A stretch of DNA of 64,000 bases from Opisthorchis felineus. Its lineage: Eukaryota; Platyhelminthes; Trematoda; Opisthorchiida; Opisthorchiidae. The stretch spans positions 291,823 to 355,822 of the forward strand of contig SJOL01006411.1 in assembly GCA_004794785.1 (NCBI GenBank). The letters are read 5' to 3'. The notes under the pieces are model-generated. The model made no database searches. It was not told where the DNA came from and saw nothing but the letters and a program-made list of their open reading frames with translations. Below, one piece after another: positions 1-11,791 of this stretch. Every line of letters begins with the position of its first letter. Position 1 is the first letter of the stretch. The position numbers and the translations under genes are program-made.

Positions 1-113
1 AAACTACACGAGATGTGACAGAGGGTAAAGCGTGCCCATCTTACTGAAGACGCCTGCACGGTCAGTAACTCAAATCACCCAAATTTAGGAATAAATAAGT
101 TGCATCATTTGGC

Positions 114-341
114 ATGACACTCCTCAAGATCTTACCTTCTTCCCAATACAGCGAGGGGATTTTCGGCATTCTTTGTGCTGTGTACCAAATAGTAACTGTA
201 AATGTACTGATACAGTCAAATGAAGACAATTATGACCTTTATGAAGTATTTTGGTCTAGGAAGTTTGGTCGTCTCTACTGGAGGTGTATGCCGTTGGAGA
301 GCGTTTACGCTAAATTTGCACTTCTTCTCCGATTCAGCTTT
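114..341 (+). other. Weak FN3-like exon candidate
   Basis: An open frame of 78 codons whose second half reads like the last strands of an FN3 domain: alternating hydrophobics around VNVLI, then a SVYAKFALLL strand comparable with the F strands of the clearer FN3 exons downstream on the same strand. A GTAATA donor follows at 342, but in phase 0, unlike the phase-1 exons of the gene beginning at 608. There is no tryptophan in the expected B strand. It may be a decayed FN3 exon or chance; no other function is recognised. Confidence 0.2.
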
Positions 342-607
342 GTAATATGAATAAATATGTTGCAAGCACCTAACTGTCCTTTTAAACAAGTATCGGAACT
401 CAAAAGTAGATGTTAACCTTGAGCCATTATTTACGTGAAATTTGATCTTATTCAACTTGGTCTATGCCTACCGTGACCACCTATTCAGTTTTTGAAACTT
501 CAAGGCTTTTAGGTTTAGATTTTAGGCTTTATAACTTTCAGGTTAAGATCGGCACCATATAGTTCTCATTTTTTGTATTCATTCATTTTTTCATCCTCAT
601 CTCCAAG

Positions 608-883
608 TACCCACAACACCAAATGTTCCAGTGGTCACGAACAATGGGGCAGATATAGTCATTAACTGGGAGGAGCACACAAAAGCAGACGATCATCTGC
701 AAAAGATACACCTGGCGCTCGTACGTCCGACTGGGCATTTGGATGTCAAGGAGTTTCCCCGGACCACTACCCATTTTACTCTGTCAGTCAGTCCGAGTGA
801 TATCGGGATACAACTCTATTTTGCCACAGAAACAAATGCCGGGCAGTCGGGATTTGTTCACATACCAGTGGAGCATCACTTTT
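608..883 (+). CDS. FN3 exon A
   Basis: 92-codon exon. The acceptor is a T/C-rich tract ending CAAG before 608; the donor is TTT|GTAAGT at 884. Both ends are phase 1. The translation has the FN3 outline: a proline-rich lead (PNVPVV), a B strand with the core tryptophan (IVINWEE), a C strand (KIHLALV) and F/G strands (IQLYFATETNAGQSGFVHI). The C-to-G part lines up without large gaps with exon D of the same gene. It may have an immunoglobulin-like receptor fold, but FN3 fits best. Confidence 0.5.
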
Positions 884-3800
884 GTAAGTTTCCTTCGCAA
901 TAAACCTTCGATTATTTCAGGACGTGGTCGTCGGTGTGGTTAGTTCAAGAAATAGTGGAACCTAGCAGTATGCTACTTCAGGAACTGGTGTGGTGGATCT
1001 AAACATCTCGCCATTAATTTGTGGAAAAACGCATTGTTCGTGAGTCGTAATTCATGCGTGAAATTTGTTTCAAGTTTCGAAGCCTATCTAGCCAATGGAA
1101 GGTTAGATGGCTTATTCAAGCTATGCTTCTCCTGTGTTCCTTCCTCTCGTACTAGTTCACAGATGTTCCCTCTCCGGGGTCAGATATGACCAAGCGTCCC
1201 TTTCACAGGTGTGATATTTTGGTCCACAATCAAAACTCCTACTTAAGCAACCTAGTAGCAAATCCAGACAATTTGCTTCCAGATTCCCACATGGCATTTC
1301 TCCGCCAAAATTTTTACTCTATAGAGTTCATTTTTTAATGGATTACTTCATTAATTTCTACAAGGATTATCCAGTGAGCTGAAACCTCACAATTTACCTT
1401 TTGCATATACCGTGATCCCAGTATAAGTGTTAATCAGGAGGGATAGGGGAGAAGAGTTTGTTTTGCACCTCGGTGAATATAGTGAGGCATCTGAAAATCT
1501 GGAATTATTAATATTCTCTCACAATAATTGTGAACGAATTCGCAGCCTACTGATAAGGATAACTGTAATAAAAATACGCATATTACAGGTAAATGTTGAA
1601 AGTAGTCGTGTGTTATTCGAAGGGTTCACATTTGAAGAACGCTTCGCTGATTTTTTGCACCGAAAGGAAGGAAATGGCAAATTCCGTTTGCTCTTTTTTG
1701 TTTAAATGCCTACAGCTGAAGCCGGACTATCAATAATGCAGTTGATTAAGTCATTTGCGTCAGACGTGGAAAGAAAATCTTCTTTCTGTGAACGAAAATT
1801 TAAGTATACCCAAAATGGTAGAAATGAAAACTAGCGTGGGGAAATTGCGACATTTCACCGCAATTTGATAGAATTGACGGGTGATACCGACGGCTTAATA
1901 TGAGAAACCTCGTGATGGTGCTTAGCATTATACAGTCTCTCTGTAACCAGTTGGTGGCTCTTAGCAGAAAGCTCTTGAAATCTCGCTTTTACACGACATG
2001 CAGGTTATATGATAGACTTCCGTGTCCCAGTCAGAAATATTTTGAATCCCAGATGGGGATGGGCCACCTTACGTGTAACAGGTTACACCGTCTACAGTAT
2101 GTGAAATAAAGTTTCCGTACCCGTCTTTTGCGAAAGCTGATAGTGCATTTTAGTTGGATAACCAATATGATATGCGAAAAGAAATTTTCACAAAAATGTC
2201 AAATATTGAAGTCGTAGTGGATCGTAAAAACTTACGAAGAAGTCGTTGATACGAGCGCTCGGTATAATCTACTGCTTGATTTCATGTAATGTACTGCGAA
2301 CATTATAACAATTCAAACAGATATGACCTGTGTGTCAAAATTCCCATCGCGTAATATAAATATGCATAGGCTATGAATAAACTTTCACCAAAGATGAATT
2401 GGTTACTCAATGCCGCGATAATTTGCGGGGTCTGAACATTCCAACCGCACTACAAAATAGCACAAGTACATTACTGAGACCAAGGTGGAGACAAAATAGT
2501 TGGAATGTCTGCTCGTCCATTCATTGCGAAGCATATTCAGATGACCAACCAAGGGAAAACATTTTTCGAAAACAGGGTAGAATCTTTTTGCAGTCAGGCA
2601 GCAACCGTACCTACGTGTACAAAGCCTTCAAGGCAGGTGACAAACCTGTCGTGGGAGTGACGTTTGAATTTGATCAGTTACGAAGGCTGTATTGAACCCA
2701 AAACGTATGGTTCTATGTTTTAATATAGACTGGTCGTCTTTTCTATCACCAGTGGAAAGACAACGACGGAATAGTAACACTAACTATATCTCCTCAGTTC
2801 TCCGATGAAGTGATTGGAGGGGACTCAGTGTGTGGACAAACACCCACTCGCACATTAGGATGATGCTAAAAGGAGAACACACCGACTCTCAGTTAAATCT
2901 AGCGTTTGTGATATTCTTCAACTAAAGATGCTGTAAAAAACGACCTTATGTTTCGTTTGGAACGATATTTCAAAATATTGAACCATTTTCCTTGGAAGGA
3001 TACTTCATATAAGATTGCTGAAAATGGCCATCAAGCGGTTTTGTCTTTTTTGGGAGGCTGTGTCTCTACCAATCGCTTTCGTACTTCAACAGAAAACTGG
3101 ACGTATAGACAGGTAGCCACTAATTTTCAAAGTAAAATGGTGTTACCGGCTGGTTAGTTGTATAAGAACAGTATCATGGGAGGTGCATCCTCCGATATTT
3201 TGAATATGGTCTCACTTGAAATATGAGGTGACATTTGTGCAACACATCTAATCGAAGAATATTACGAACAAATTAATTAGCTGAGATTCATCTGGATCTC
3301 CCGCCAACACGCCTGGAATTTTGTAATTTGCACACATATCCCACCTGGTTTTCGAAAGCCCGATAAGCTTGATGGGTGTGTCGATACTGGCTTGCTAGTG
3401 GACTCTTCGGAAGTATACCTCATGCTTGCAAGTAGTTATACACCAAGGAAAAAGGATTCGATGTTTCAGTCTATCAAGATGAGACTTTTGTCACTTTCCG
3501 TCACAGTAATCTAAAAGTTCGAAGGTTGCTGAGCCCTTCCAAAGGGGTTCGGGCTGGAAAGAGTTAACAACTGTTAGCGTAGGGCAAGTATATGGGAAGG
3601 TAATTAAATTCCCATAAAATTTCATGTAGGTAGCTGAACTCTCACGGAAACTGTAGCCTTACAAACGTCGAACTGCTTAAGCAGGCTTTTTGTGAACACA
3701 AGAAAGTTAGGCGCAATCCAACATGATTCTTGCTTCTTGGCGAAAGTAATTCTATGCCTTTTTGCGCATTTTTTTTACCAACCTTGATTGCTTCTTTATG

Positions 3801-6800
3801 GACCCTTCGTTAAACGTCGAAAGTCAGGTATTTCAAACTTACTCTTTTATCACGCTTCATAGAAATTGTCCAGCTGTTCGCTGCATTTTCTGTATCAAGG
3901 CGACGTTTAGATGTCTTTCTCATGGAAATTGTTTTCAAAACTAACTTGTGGATAACAACTCACCTTATAACCCTAGCAGCTCCAGCACCACCGCAGGGGC
4001 TGTCCGTGGAACTTGATGAACACGTATTGTCCCACCATATTACGTGGGATTGTGCTTGGAATTCCGTTTCTGTAGAGGTGAATTACAGAGTGAAACAATG
4101 GGCCAAATTGGATGATGACAAAGTGGTCATTGCTCATTTTGACACCGGAAACAACCACTTCGTCTACCCGAATGTTCTACCTGGAGTACAGTACATATAT
4201 AAAGTAAGGACCATTGTTAATGGAATAGCCAGCAACTACACAAGCCCGGTTGAAGCATTTGTGGTTCAAGGTAAGTAAACGTCATTTCTATAGATAGATG
4301 AAAAGCGGCTTGCTTGTTTTTTATAGTTTTACCAAAGGTTATTTATTCGTTTTTCTATGTGGATGAGTAACAGTTGCACTTTTTGGAAGGTGTCCAAAAG
4401 GCAGTGTGGATAACAAATTACCCAGTTTTGTTCAATCCTCAAATCTATCTGTTGGTCATTTCTTTACTAAACACCATCCGTCCAGGCTGGCTATGCCAGT
4501 TCACTTGAACACTAGTGGAATCTAAACGCTACTATTTGAATTGCAAGTGTTAAGAATAAATCCAAACAATTTTTCGTTTTCCACATAGTAAACTGTCTGA
4601 TTTTCTGTGCTGATTTTTTCAAATTTTTTTTTAGTCTGTTACTCAAAACACATAAAACACTACGGTTTTACAAACTCCCTCATAGGAATTTCGTATAAAA
4701 ATGACTTCGAAGAAAAGTGAATTCGATTGTACTACAGAGATGGACGTGTATCGGAAACGACGGTTGGTATTTTGCCGTAACACGCTGAAGTAACAGCTAA
4801 CAGATATAAGGAGAAATGCGTTTCAGAAGACAATAATTCTGTACACCAAAAAAAGTAAATTGGCTAGTCAAATAGTAAACTGAATAAGTAAACACAACAG
4901 GTTCTCTGTTGAAGAGGGAGAACCATTCAAAACCATTCCCTCAAGCATTTACTCTTTCTAAATTTATGTAGGTGTTTTTAACAGACCCGCTTTCGCCAAA
5001 AATGTTTCGTGTTAGTCTTTCCGTGATTTTTCACTACTCAACTTTTTCACGTGTGATTAGGGTCCTGGAAAACTCAGCATGACTTGTCGAAGCCGACTGA
5101 ATGGAAGGATTTTTTAACTATTGAGTAGCGTCGACTGTCAGTGAAATTTGCTATCTTCCACTTCTCACTTTTGCCTGCAAGTTCACTTCATATTCATGAT
5201 TTCGACTTTTAACCAGTCAATACCTTTCTTCTCCAAGTGTTCTTTTCCGAATTCCTCCTTGCTCTTAGTAGAATGCCCGACAGACTTATCACGTAAATAC
5301 AACTATTACTTTATTAAAGTTTGCACATTTAATTTGTCTTTATGTAGTTTGAGTGAACCGATTATCACCGGTTCCAGCCGACCGCCCCGCAAGATCCATT
5401 GTTTCATGTTGACCTTTGCTGCGATGTTACTCATTAGGTTGAGGAAAACGTCACAACCGCATATATATACATATATAGTGAGTGACAAACGTCAGCCAGT
5501 GTGGTTAGCTATGCGTGACTTACGCAAATAATTAGTTGACTTAGTTGTAGGTGGATGCGGGATTTGTAAAAATCACTTTCACGTCCCTCGTTTGAACAGT
5601 CATCCTCCCTTCCTGGCGCTATTATTCTGGTGAGCCCACGCCAAAGGGTGAAGCACTGGACCCAAGTTTCACTCTTACCAGAGCTCATCAGTATCGTTGG
5701 TCGTATCGTGGTTTGAACTCCGGACATCTGTCATGTGAGGCAAGCGTGTTACTCCAGCATGTTACGTCCAGCGAAAACTGGACGTGCCTGAATATCACAC
5801 CTGGATTGGCGGACGTTTTCATCCTTGAGCGATGTGGTTAGCGACGTGATTGTCCGACAGCTACGATAACCCAGTAACTGTACGCGTGTCGATCGATTGA
5901 TCCGCCAATAAGGAGTTCTCAGTCAGGCAGCGCCACAGACGCTTGAAAACTGCTGGACGGTTTTTGACTAGTTGTAATTAAAAAGCATAGAGTATTGTAT
6001 TTCACACTAGGTCTGATGAGAAATTTGGGGTGGAGTCACTTCTAGGGTACGTGTATGGCCTGATCTGTTGGTTGCCAAAGTAAGTTATTCATGAATCGCA
6101 ACTGTCTGATAGCCTGATAGATGTCAACGCTTCCAGATAGATCCATCAATTTTGCTTTAGACCCACCAGCCCCTTCGTTGTAAATGGGAGAGAGGCTGCT
6201 GAATGATGAGCTTTAATAAGGGCTAAACTTGAGCCGAGCGTTCCCCCTTTCGTAGGGACTCACCAGAATAATTGCGCCCGGACAGGAAGACGACTCTTCA
6301 AACAAGAGTGATGTGAACTTCGATTAGCTTAATTTTATTTGTCCAGCTCAATGACGGAATATAAAGTAGCACAGACTGGCACACAATTTACAGTGTCCTT
6401 GATCGGAAGAGAGTCCTCGTTCAACCCAGTGAGTTGTCACACATCATTTATATTGTCTTTGACTCGTTTGTGGGCGCATATTTATGGTGCTAAGCAGCCA
6501 ACAAGGGAAGCAAATGCCGCTTCGTTGGAGCAATGTATTGCAGCATTCAGCAGCTTTGCAAAGGGACGGTTTGGTGCTAGGTATTGATCTTACCAGCGCA
6601 CGATGGTCATTCGACTTGAATCTGGTATTGAATGCTTTCAACTCAGCTCATCTATGTTATTTTCTACATGTGACAGTAACCCGTTTCCTCTCGGTATTGT
6701 GGGGAGAGGGGATGGAAAATTACGGCGAAATACACTCGTTCATACATTGAGGTGATGGTAAGAAAAGACTCAAGCGATATTCTACAACTAACTGTGCTCC

Positions 6801-8621
6801 ACAAAGACCATCCCATGTTTCATTTGTCATGACATTTGAGATATCGCAGCATGTGTTCTGGTATAACAATATTCACAAGGTTGTTCAGAACTCTTCGATA
6901 TCCCACCACCGGTTTTCAACCTTCTTGAGGCTCAGCGGGAGTAGTCCACAAGTTTCCATTTACCTTACGCTCTACTTGAGCAATAAATTTTACACCACTG
7001 ATAAAATAGACTCATTTTTAAATTGCATTGGTTTTGACAGACCAAGTGGAATCTCCCGTTTTGGACAACATTTTTGTCAAGAAAAACATACTTTGATACC
7101 TCTAGTATCCCGTCAGTTGGAAAAGGATGCGGTATCCCTGCAGCCCATTTACTTTGAAGAACATCATACACGAGAGATCCATCCGGGATTCAAATGAGTC
7201 TGCTGTTGACACCAACTTAGGTGGCAAATGAATAAACTTCGCCGACTGCTTATAATCTGGTGTCCAAATGGAGCATAAAATTAATAGGAATTTAGGTACT
7301 ACGCCCATGTAATGAGCCTCAGGAAGGACGAAAAATGTGATGAAGTGTTGGGCAGTTAGCAGTGAGCTGACGGGTGGTAGGTAAGGGATCTACTTAGATT
7401 GACGCAGTTTTGTTAATCTACAGCTTATAGTATCGCAGCGGACTAGCTGCAAATTCGATCGCTTGGTTAACTAACGAATAATCAATTCAAAAGCTGTAAA
7501 ATAATTGAGATTTTCAAAAGTATTCCCACGCGTCCTACCAGCTGGAGCCAGCTCCCTGATTGTAGATCGCGTAGCCTCTCATTGCCCTTTACCAACCCTT
7601 AGGCTGTCCGGTATGGCGCACTCGCAACGGCGGTGGTGATCTTCGAAGAGTTTTCTGCTACCTTGTGAGTAGTTTCCTCTATAAAATCCAGCATTGTTTA
7701 CTCGGAACTGTCCTGTTACTGTTCAGGTGAACGTTCTAATGAGTGTACAGATAAGTTAACAAGTTTCCAGTCCCAATGAACGGCACAGCAGGCAACAAAT
7801 ATGAACGCATTCTCTCTGTGATGTTAAAAAATTCGCTGTGCTAAACGTACAATAAAATCTGCATGAAACTGTAAGCTGTGCCTCCAATTGCACTGTCGTT
7901 TCTAACGCGACAACTCCAGTTCAATTCATGCCATTGTGCGAATGGGACCCTAAGAATCAATCAAAAGTCAAGTTAGATTGGTTCAGCCAGGTTTCTGCCC
8001 AATACTTTTTGAATCAGAACATGCCTAAAGTGTTAACATGCCCTTATAAATGTTGTTTGTACGGAATCTCCAAGGTGTGGACAGTTCTAATTTGATGGAG
8101 CTGGTGCTTGACGTTGTGATTTTTTCTCAAACTGACCATGTTAGCCATCATACTAGAACACGTGGTTGTATACAATCCTTCCGAATAGGTTCACTGCTGG
8201 AAATTGCATTGATTTCATATATTCCTCCGTTTACTTTCCAGAACCCTCATTTGACACATTGCCCCGTGTCACATGCAAAGGAAATTTGTTATCTATTCGG
8301 TGGAACAAAGCTAAATTATTAATGGTTCCTAGAATCTCCAAAGTTAACATCTTAGTTACGGACAATAAATGGCGGGAATTCAAAACGATTCCGTTCGAAC
8401 AGGGTGTGTTTCAGATGAAAACAAACTGGTGCTATTCGAGGAAGATGAAGATTTTCTTCGGTCTGAGTAATGCTGCTGGACACTCGAGGTACCTGAAACT
8501 AGGTGTACCTACGTTTTGATTGTTTTCTCAACTACACCAAATACACATGCTTGGTTTCTTCTCAGCGACAGTTCTCATCATTTTTATGTGGGTTTGGGCA
8601 TCACTAGGCCACAAAACTTGA
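608..8621 (+). CDS. Multi-exon FN3-domain membrane protein (3' part)
   Basis: Proposed gene with exons 608-883, 3977-4270, 8242-8502 and 8566-8621; 2394-2695 may be another exon. The three FN3 exons each start with two bases of a split codon and end with one base of the next (phase 1 at both ends), so any can be joined or skipped without breaking frame. This is the usual pattern for shuffled extracellular modules. The last exon adds a hydrophobic segment and stops, giving a type-I or lipid-anchored surface protein. The 5' end (signal peptide) is not seen and may lie left of the window. FN3 proteins commonly act in adhesion or as receptors; the ligand and role here are unknown. Sequence between exons is AT-rich with repeats. 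That all exons belong to one transcript is inference from strand, phase and order. Confidence 0.5.
2394..2695 (+). pseudogene. FN3-like exon B, probably decayed
   Basis: Open from a possible phase-1 acceptor (ACCAAAG before 2394) to a stop at about 2693. The translation has a B-strand tryptophan motif (LLRPRWRQN), a cysteine pair near the C strand, and a final YVYKAFKAGD...VGVTF stretch like FN3 F and G strands. No phase-1 GT donor exists near the domain end, so it cannot splice like exons A, C and D. It is either a dead exon or one using an unusual donor. Confidence 0.25.
3977..4270 (+). CDS. FN3 exon C
   Basis: 98-codon exon, the clearest FN3 domain in the window. The acceptor CCCTAG precedes 3977 and the donor CAAG|GTAAGT follows 4270; both are phase 1. 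FN3 hallmarks are the proline lead (APAPPQGLSVELD), B-strand ITW, C-strand VEVNYRV, the turn VLPGVQYIYKV (the common L-P-G-x-x-Y pattern) and a serine-rich G strand (NYTSPVEAF) carrying an N-glycosylation sequon. Extracellular location is inferred from the fold and the downstream membrane exon. Confidence 0.65.
5570..5651 (+). repeat. Left arm of inverted repeat pair
   Basis: About 80 bp around the core GCGCTATTATTCTGGTGAG. It matches the reverse complement of 6244-6318 at most positions, including flanks (TTTGAACAGTCATCCT against TTTGAAGAGTCGTCTT). The pair encloses about 590 bp, which looks like a non-autonomous element with terminal inverted repeats or two head-to-head SINE-like copies. 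No coding capacity was seen between the arms. Confidence 0.6.
5921..5978 (+). repeat. Dispersed repeat copy
   Basis: Shares the pattern CAG(G)nAGCGCCACnGACGCT, GAAAACTG and GACTAGTTGTA with 23471-23530 in the same orientation. It lies inside the interval flanked by the 5570/6244 inverted arms, so it may be internal sequence of that element family. Confidence 0.5.
6244..6318 (-). repeat. Right arm of inverted repeat pair
   Basis: Reverse-complement partner of 5570-5651 (core ACTCACCAGAATAATTGCGCC). Just downstream, a possible exon (6347-6428, acceptor TTTGTCCAG, donor CCA|GTGAGT) encodes a short FN3-like strand (TQFTVSLIGRESS), but its phases do not match the neighbouring FN3 gene. Confidence 0.6.
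7641..7672 (+). repeat. Fragment of fold-back repeat family
   Basis: CTTCGAAGAGTTTTCTGC...ACCTTGTGAGTAG resembles the right arm of the hairpin at 37612-37683 and the piece at 27097-27142. It is a diverged fragment. Confidence 0.4.
8242..8502 (+). CDS. FN3 exon D
   Basis: 87-codon exon after a strong pyrimidine-rich acceptor (TTTACTTTCCAG). Both ends are phase 1 if the weak donor AG|GTGTAC at 8503 is used; an alternative GT at 8489 would be phase 2. It shows FN3 features: PSFDTLPRVTC lead, LLSIRW B strand, KVNILVTD C strand, KMKIFFGLSNAAGHS F-G hairpin and a final RYLKL strand. It aligns well with exon A. Ending in a single G, it joins the next exon's CG to make an alanine codon. Confidence 0.5.
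8566..8621 (+). CDS. Terminal membrane-anchor exon
   Basis: A 63-bp intron (8503-8565) with an excellent acceptor (TTGGTTTCTTCTCAG) leads into an exon that continues the phase of exon D. It encodes TVLIIFMWVWASLGHKT and then a stop at 8619-8621. The hydrophobic run (about 12-14 residues) at the extreme C terminus, with only a tiny basic tail, fits a short transmembrane helix or the tail signal of a GPI-anchored protein; the sequence cannot decide which. Confidence 0.45.
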
Positions 8622-11577
8622 GGGAAAGAGGATTTGCGGAAGGTGATCACAGAGGAGCATAAAAAACCGCGTGAAACAGAGTTACCGCTGTGTTCCTAAA
8701 GTATTCAATCCATAAAACTTTCACCATCCGTAGGTATAAAGACGGGTGGTGAATGGAGCTTGTTTAGTTGGTAGCTTGGCAACAACTTCGTACATCGAAG
8801 CAAAGAAAAACCATAGCGAACCTGAATAGAACACAAATTACAATAATACGAAAACGCATACTTCAATGATTACAACGAAGACACTGATTCAACACGGCAA
8901 AAAGGTTATCGTACAACGAAATATAGTATTCGCCCAACAGTCTCATCCGAAGCTACAGCACACCCAACTAGGACAATATCAACCCAGGCCTGTGAAGTTC
9001 GCCTTGGAAATGATACCTTTCGAGAAGACATTCCGTAATTCAGACAAACATCGCATAAGGCACTCTGGAAATTCATATTCTGTCCCTAAAAACGAGCAGG
9101 AACGATATTCGTGGACGGAGTCTCCCAGCTTTCCTGTCGAATACATGTAGACTTTTCGCACGAGATTGGTCGGTGGAATAGTAACATGGATTTCAGCTAC
9201 ACCTCACATACTCAATGCTGTTCTCTCTATATCCAAACGATTTAAGACGACTGAAAAGAGATATTTTCTAAGGGACAAACATTTCATGTGCGTAGAGTCA
9301 AGGTTTACACAGCCGACTTAGCTGCAGGCTCGACTGCCGATAACAGCCGAATATTAACCATCCTAGATTAGTGACCTGAAAATCTGTGAGGCGATCGGAA
9401 TTATTGACTGATATTCACCGGGTGGTCAGACAGGACTGAGTGTGTTAGGATGGCGGAGGTTATCCGTTCCACTGATCCACTGTTGAGAGAAGGTGGGTAA
9501 TGTCGTACACGTTCGGATAGACACAACCGTCTTCTCAGCATAACTCGCTCCACAGGAACAGGTAAAACGGTACACCTAAAACAAAACACTGGATGTCGGC
9601 AACCTGTACTTTAGTCCTTGAACACTAACTTGTCACGAACTGAAGCTGATTCAGATTTTAGCTAAGGCTACGGACTTCGTTAAACAAAGACCAACTATTT
9701 TTGTACTGGTGTCTCCTTTGAAAGGGAGGTACGAGTAGAGTTCTCGTTTCTTCATGGTTCACAGCTTGGGTCATCTTTTTCTCGCCCATAGGTTTGTAGT
9801 TGTGAGTTTATGGAGGCCTTCCTGAATGAACAGGCCAGCGAGAAATGATAGTTCATCTTGGATACCATCTTGGGCGCAAACCTTGCATGCTGTTTCTACT
9901 GGCAACGAAAGGATTCCGGTTTTTTTCGAAAAGAAAAAATTTCGGGAAATGGGTGCGCTGACCGCTCCGTGTCGTAGTACGGAACAGTGTTGCGCACCAT
10001 CCCGTCATGTCTGCTTCTAAGCAGATCCTGTAGTAGTAGATCCTGGAAAACCAGGATCTGATTAAACTACCTTTCTAGTGTAAATTTCATAGTTGTTTAC
10101 GCTGCTTTGAAATTGTCGAAAATCTCCTCTTTCTGAATACTCTCCATCACGCAGAATATATCGTCTACGCATCTACCATAGATGAAAAGTTTGTGAGTAG
10201 ATTACTGCGGCGCACATTGTACTCATACTCTCTCCATGCTTCCATTTGGAAATACTGCTATTGAGTTCCTGGTACCACTTTTTCTGGGTGCTTAAAGTAT
10301 TCCTTGACTTGACTCGGCAATTGGCCCAATTCTCCCGTCGTTTCGTGACGTTCGTCCCCTCTACATGAACACTTCCACCGGTCTATCGTCAAATTTCCCA
10401 TCACGACATATCAGATGTTGCACAAATGTTATCTCTGTTACCTGGAAGAGGGATGAATACTTTTGTTTCCTCTTCTGTTCATGTCCATGACCGCATCGTG
10501 ACTTAAATTTGGTGGTGCTTAAGGATAGTCACTTATCAAAGCAATAGGGTGAAAGTGTGGAACAGAAAGGTTTCCCAAAGTTTCCACCGTCTTAGAATAA
10601 ATAAATGTAAAGCAACCTCTCATAGTCCGCATATGGACTTAAAAAGTGGGAAAGTTGCCATAAAAATCCAAAAAGTTCGACATTCTAGTCAAAATTATTG
10701 ATCGTGGAAGGAAGCATAATTTCAGTGACCAAAACCAAATAATTTGTCGCGAAAATTTGTCAGTTTCATGGCGGAAAATTCTGGTTACTGGTGATAGTTT
10801 GGGAGGGCATTGCACGATCTCACCCAGTAACTGGATCTCACAACCAATTCTTCTTAGCAATACCAAGCGAATAGCCGACAGTCATTTGGCTTGAGCCCCT
10901 CGCTTATGGACGTTGGGTACGACGTTTCAGATGTAAAAATTTCCAGTAATAAGATGATGAGTTCCAATCCAGTTTCCCAAGCTTTTGGACCATGGAATAA
11001 TTAGTTACTCGAGCCTTGTATTTTAAAGAAATATGCATGATCTCCAGTGCCTCTGTGAGATGTATTCCAGTCTTGGGGAAGCGAACAGCAACCGCCCGAC
11101 TAAACTACAAAACTTGACTGTACACATCGAGCTACTTCACACCGATTCGGCAAAGCTCCGGTCGAATTAAAGGCATGAACCAAGCGCGCTTGAAATTCGC
11201 GCAACGCATAATGAAAACTGGGTTAAAATCATTACCCTCCGGCCTAACCACCACACCCATCAGACGGTCTAAAGCACCAGATACGAAAGGCCAGTGCCAC
11301 CTGGCCCGAAAAATTTGTCCCGTTCTAAGCCACTCATGAGTAGTTTAAAAATTAACGGGATACGGGAAGCCGTTCCACTGGTTGGACTGCTGAAGCAGGA
11401 CACATTATGCCCCTTGCAGCTCGGCGATGCAGAGAACTGGAAACCAGACCGTAGTTTCCTTGTTGATTTGTAAACTATACTTAATTGGACAGAACTGTAT
11501 AGCGCAGAGTGAAACGGGCTAGCTAGGCTCTTCTGCGAAGCATACCCTAGAAGATACTGAGCACAAGGAGACTTCAG
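8622..11577. other. No clear gene; one unrecognised ORF
   Basis: AT-rich sequence. The only ORF of note is 8866-9150 (+), with an ATG start and 94 codons. It is basic and rich in Gln, Lys and Arg, with tyrosines near the end (ERYSWTESP). It could be a cytoplasmic-tail exon of the FN3 gene, but it lacks a convincing acceptor. Nothing else was recognised. Confidence 0.3.
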
Positions 11578-11791
11578 CGTGACGATCAGATGAAAAAGCA
11601 ATGCCATCGGAGAGGCGCTGACTACTTATTCCAATGGAGCTCTAGATTACGACGATGGGCCTTTGGTTACATCATTATTTTACTGACCGACCAGGTGCCG
11701 TGTTCTGTCGCGCAGACAGTGGATCTACGGATTGATAAGCAAGAAAAGTTATTCTCAAGCTTTAATGTGTATCCTGTTTACAGATATGCAG
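11578..11791 (+). other. FN3-like exon E candidate
   Basis: Open from the acceptor CTTCAG (before 11578, phase 0) to the donor GCAG|GTGAAT at 11792 (phase 1, as in the FN3 gene upstream). The translation ADYLFQW echoes the ADIVINW B strand of exon A, then GYIIILLTD and VDLRID as C and C' strands and a VYPVYRYA end. The final strand is short. It is either a separate FN3 gene piece or a decayed paralogue. Confidence 0.3.

Noticed and set aside
5148..5531. 127-codon + strand ORF with hydrophobic stretches
   Set aside because: Low complexity and pyrimidine-rich; includes an AT repeat near 5461-5479; no splice support or domain.
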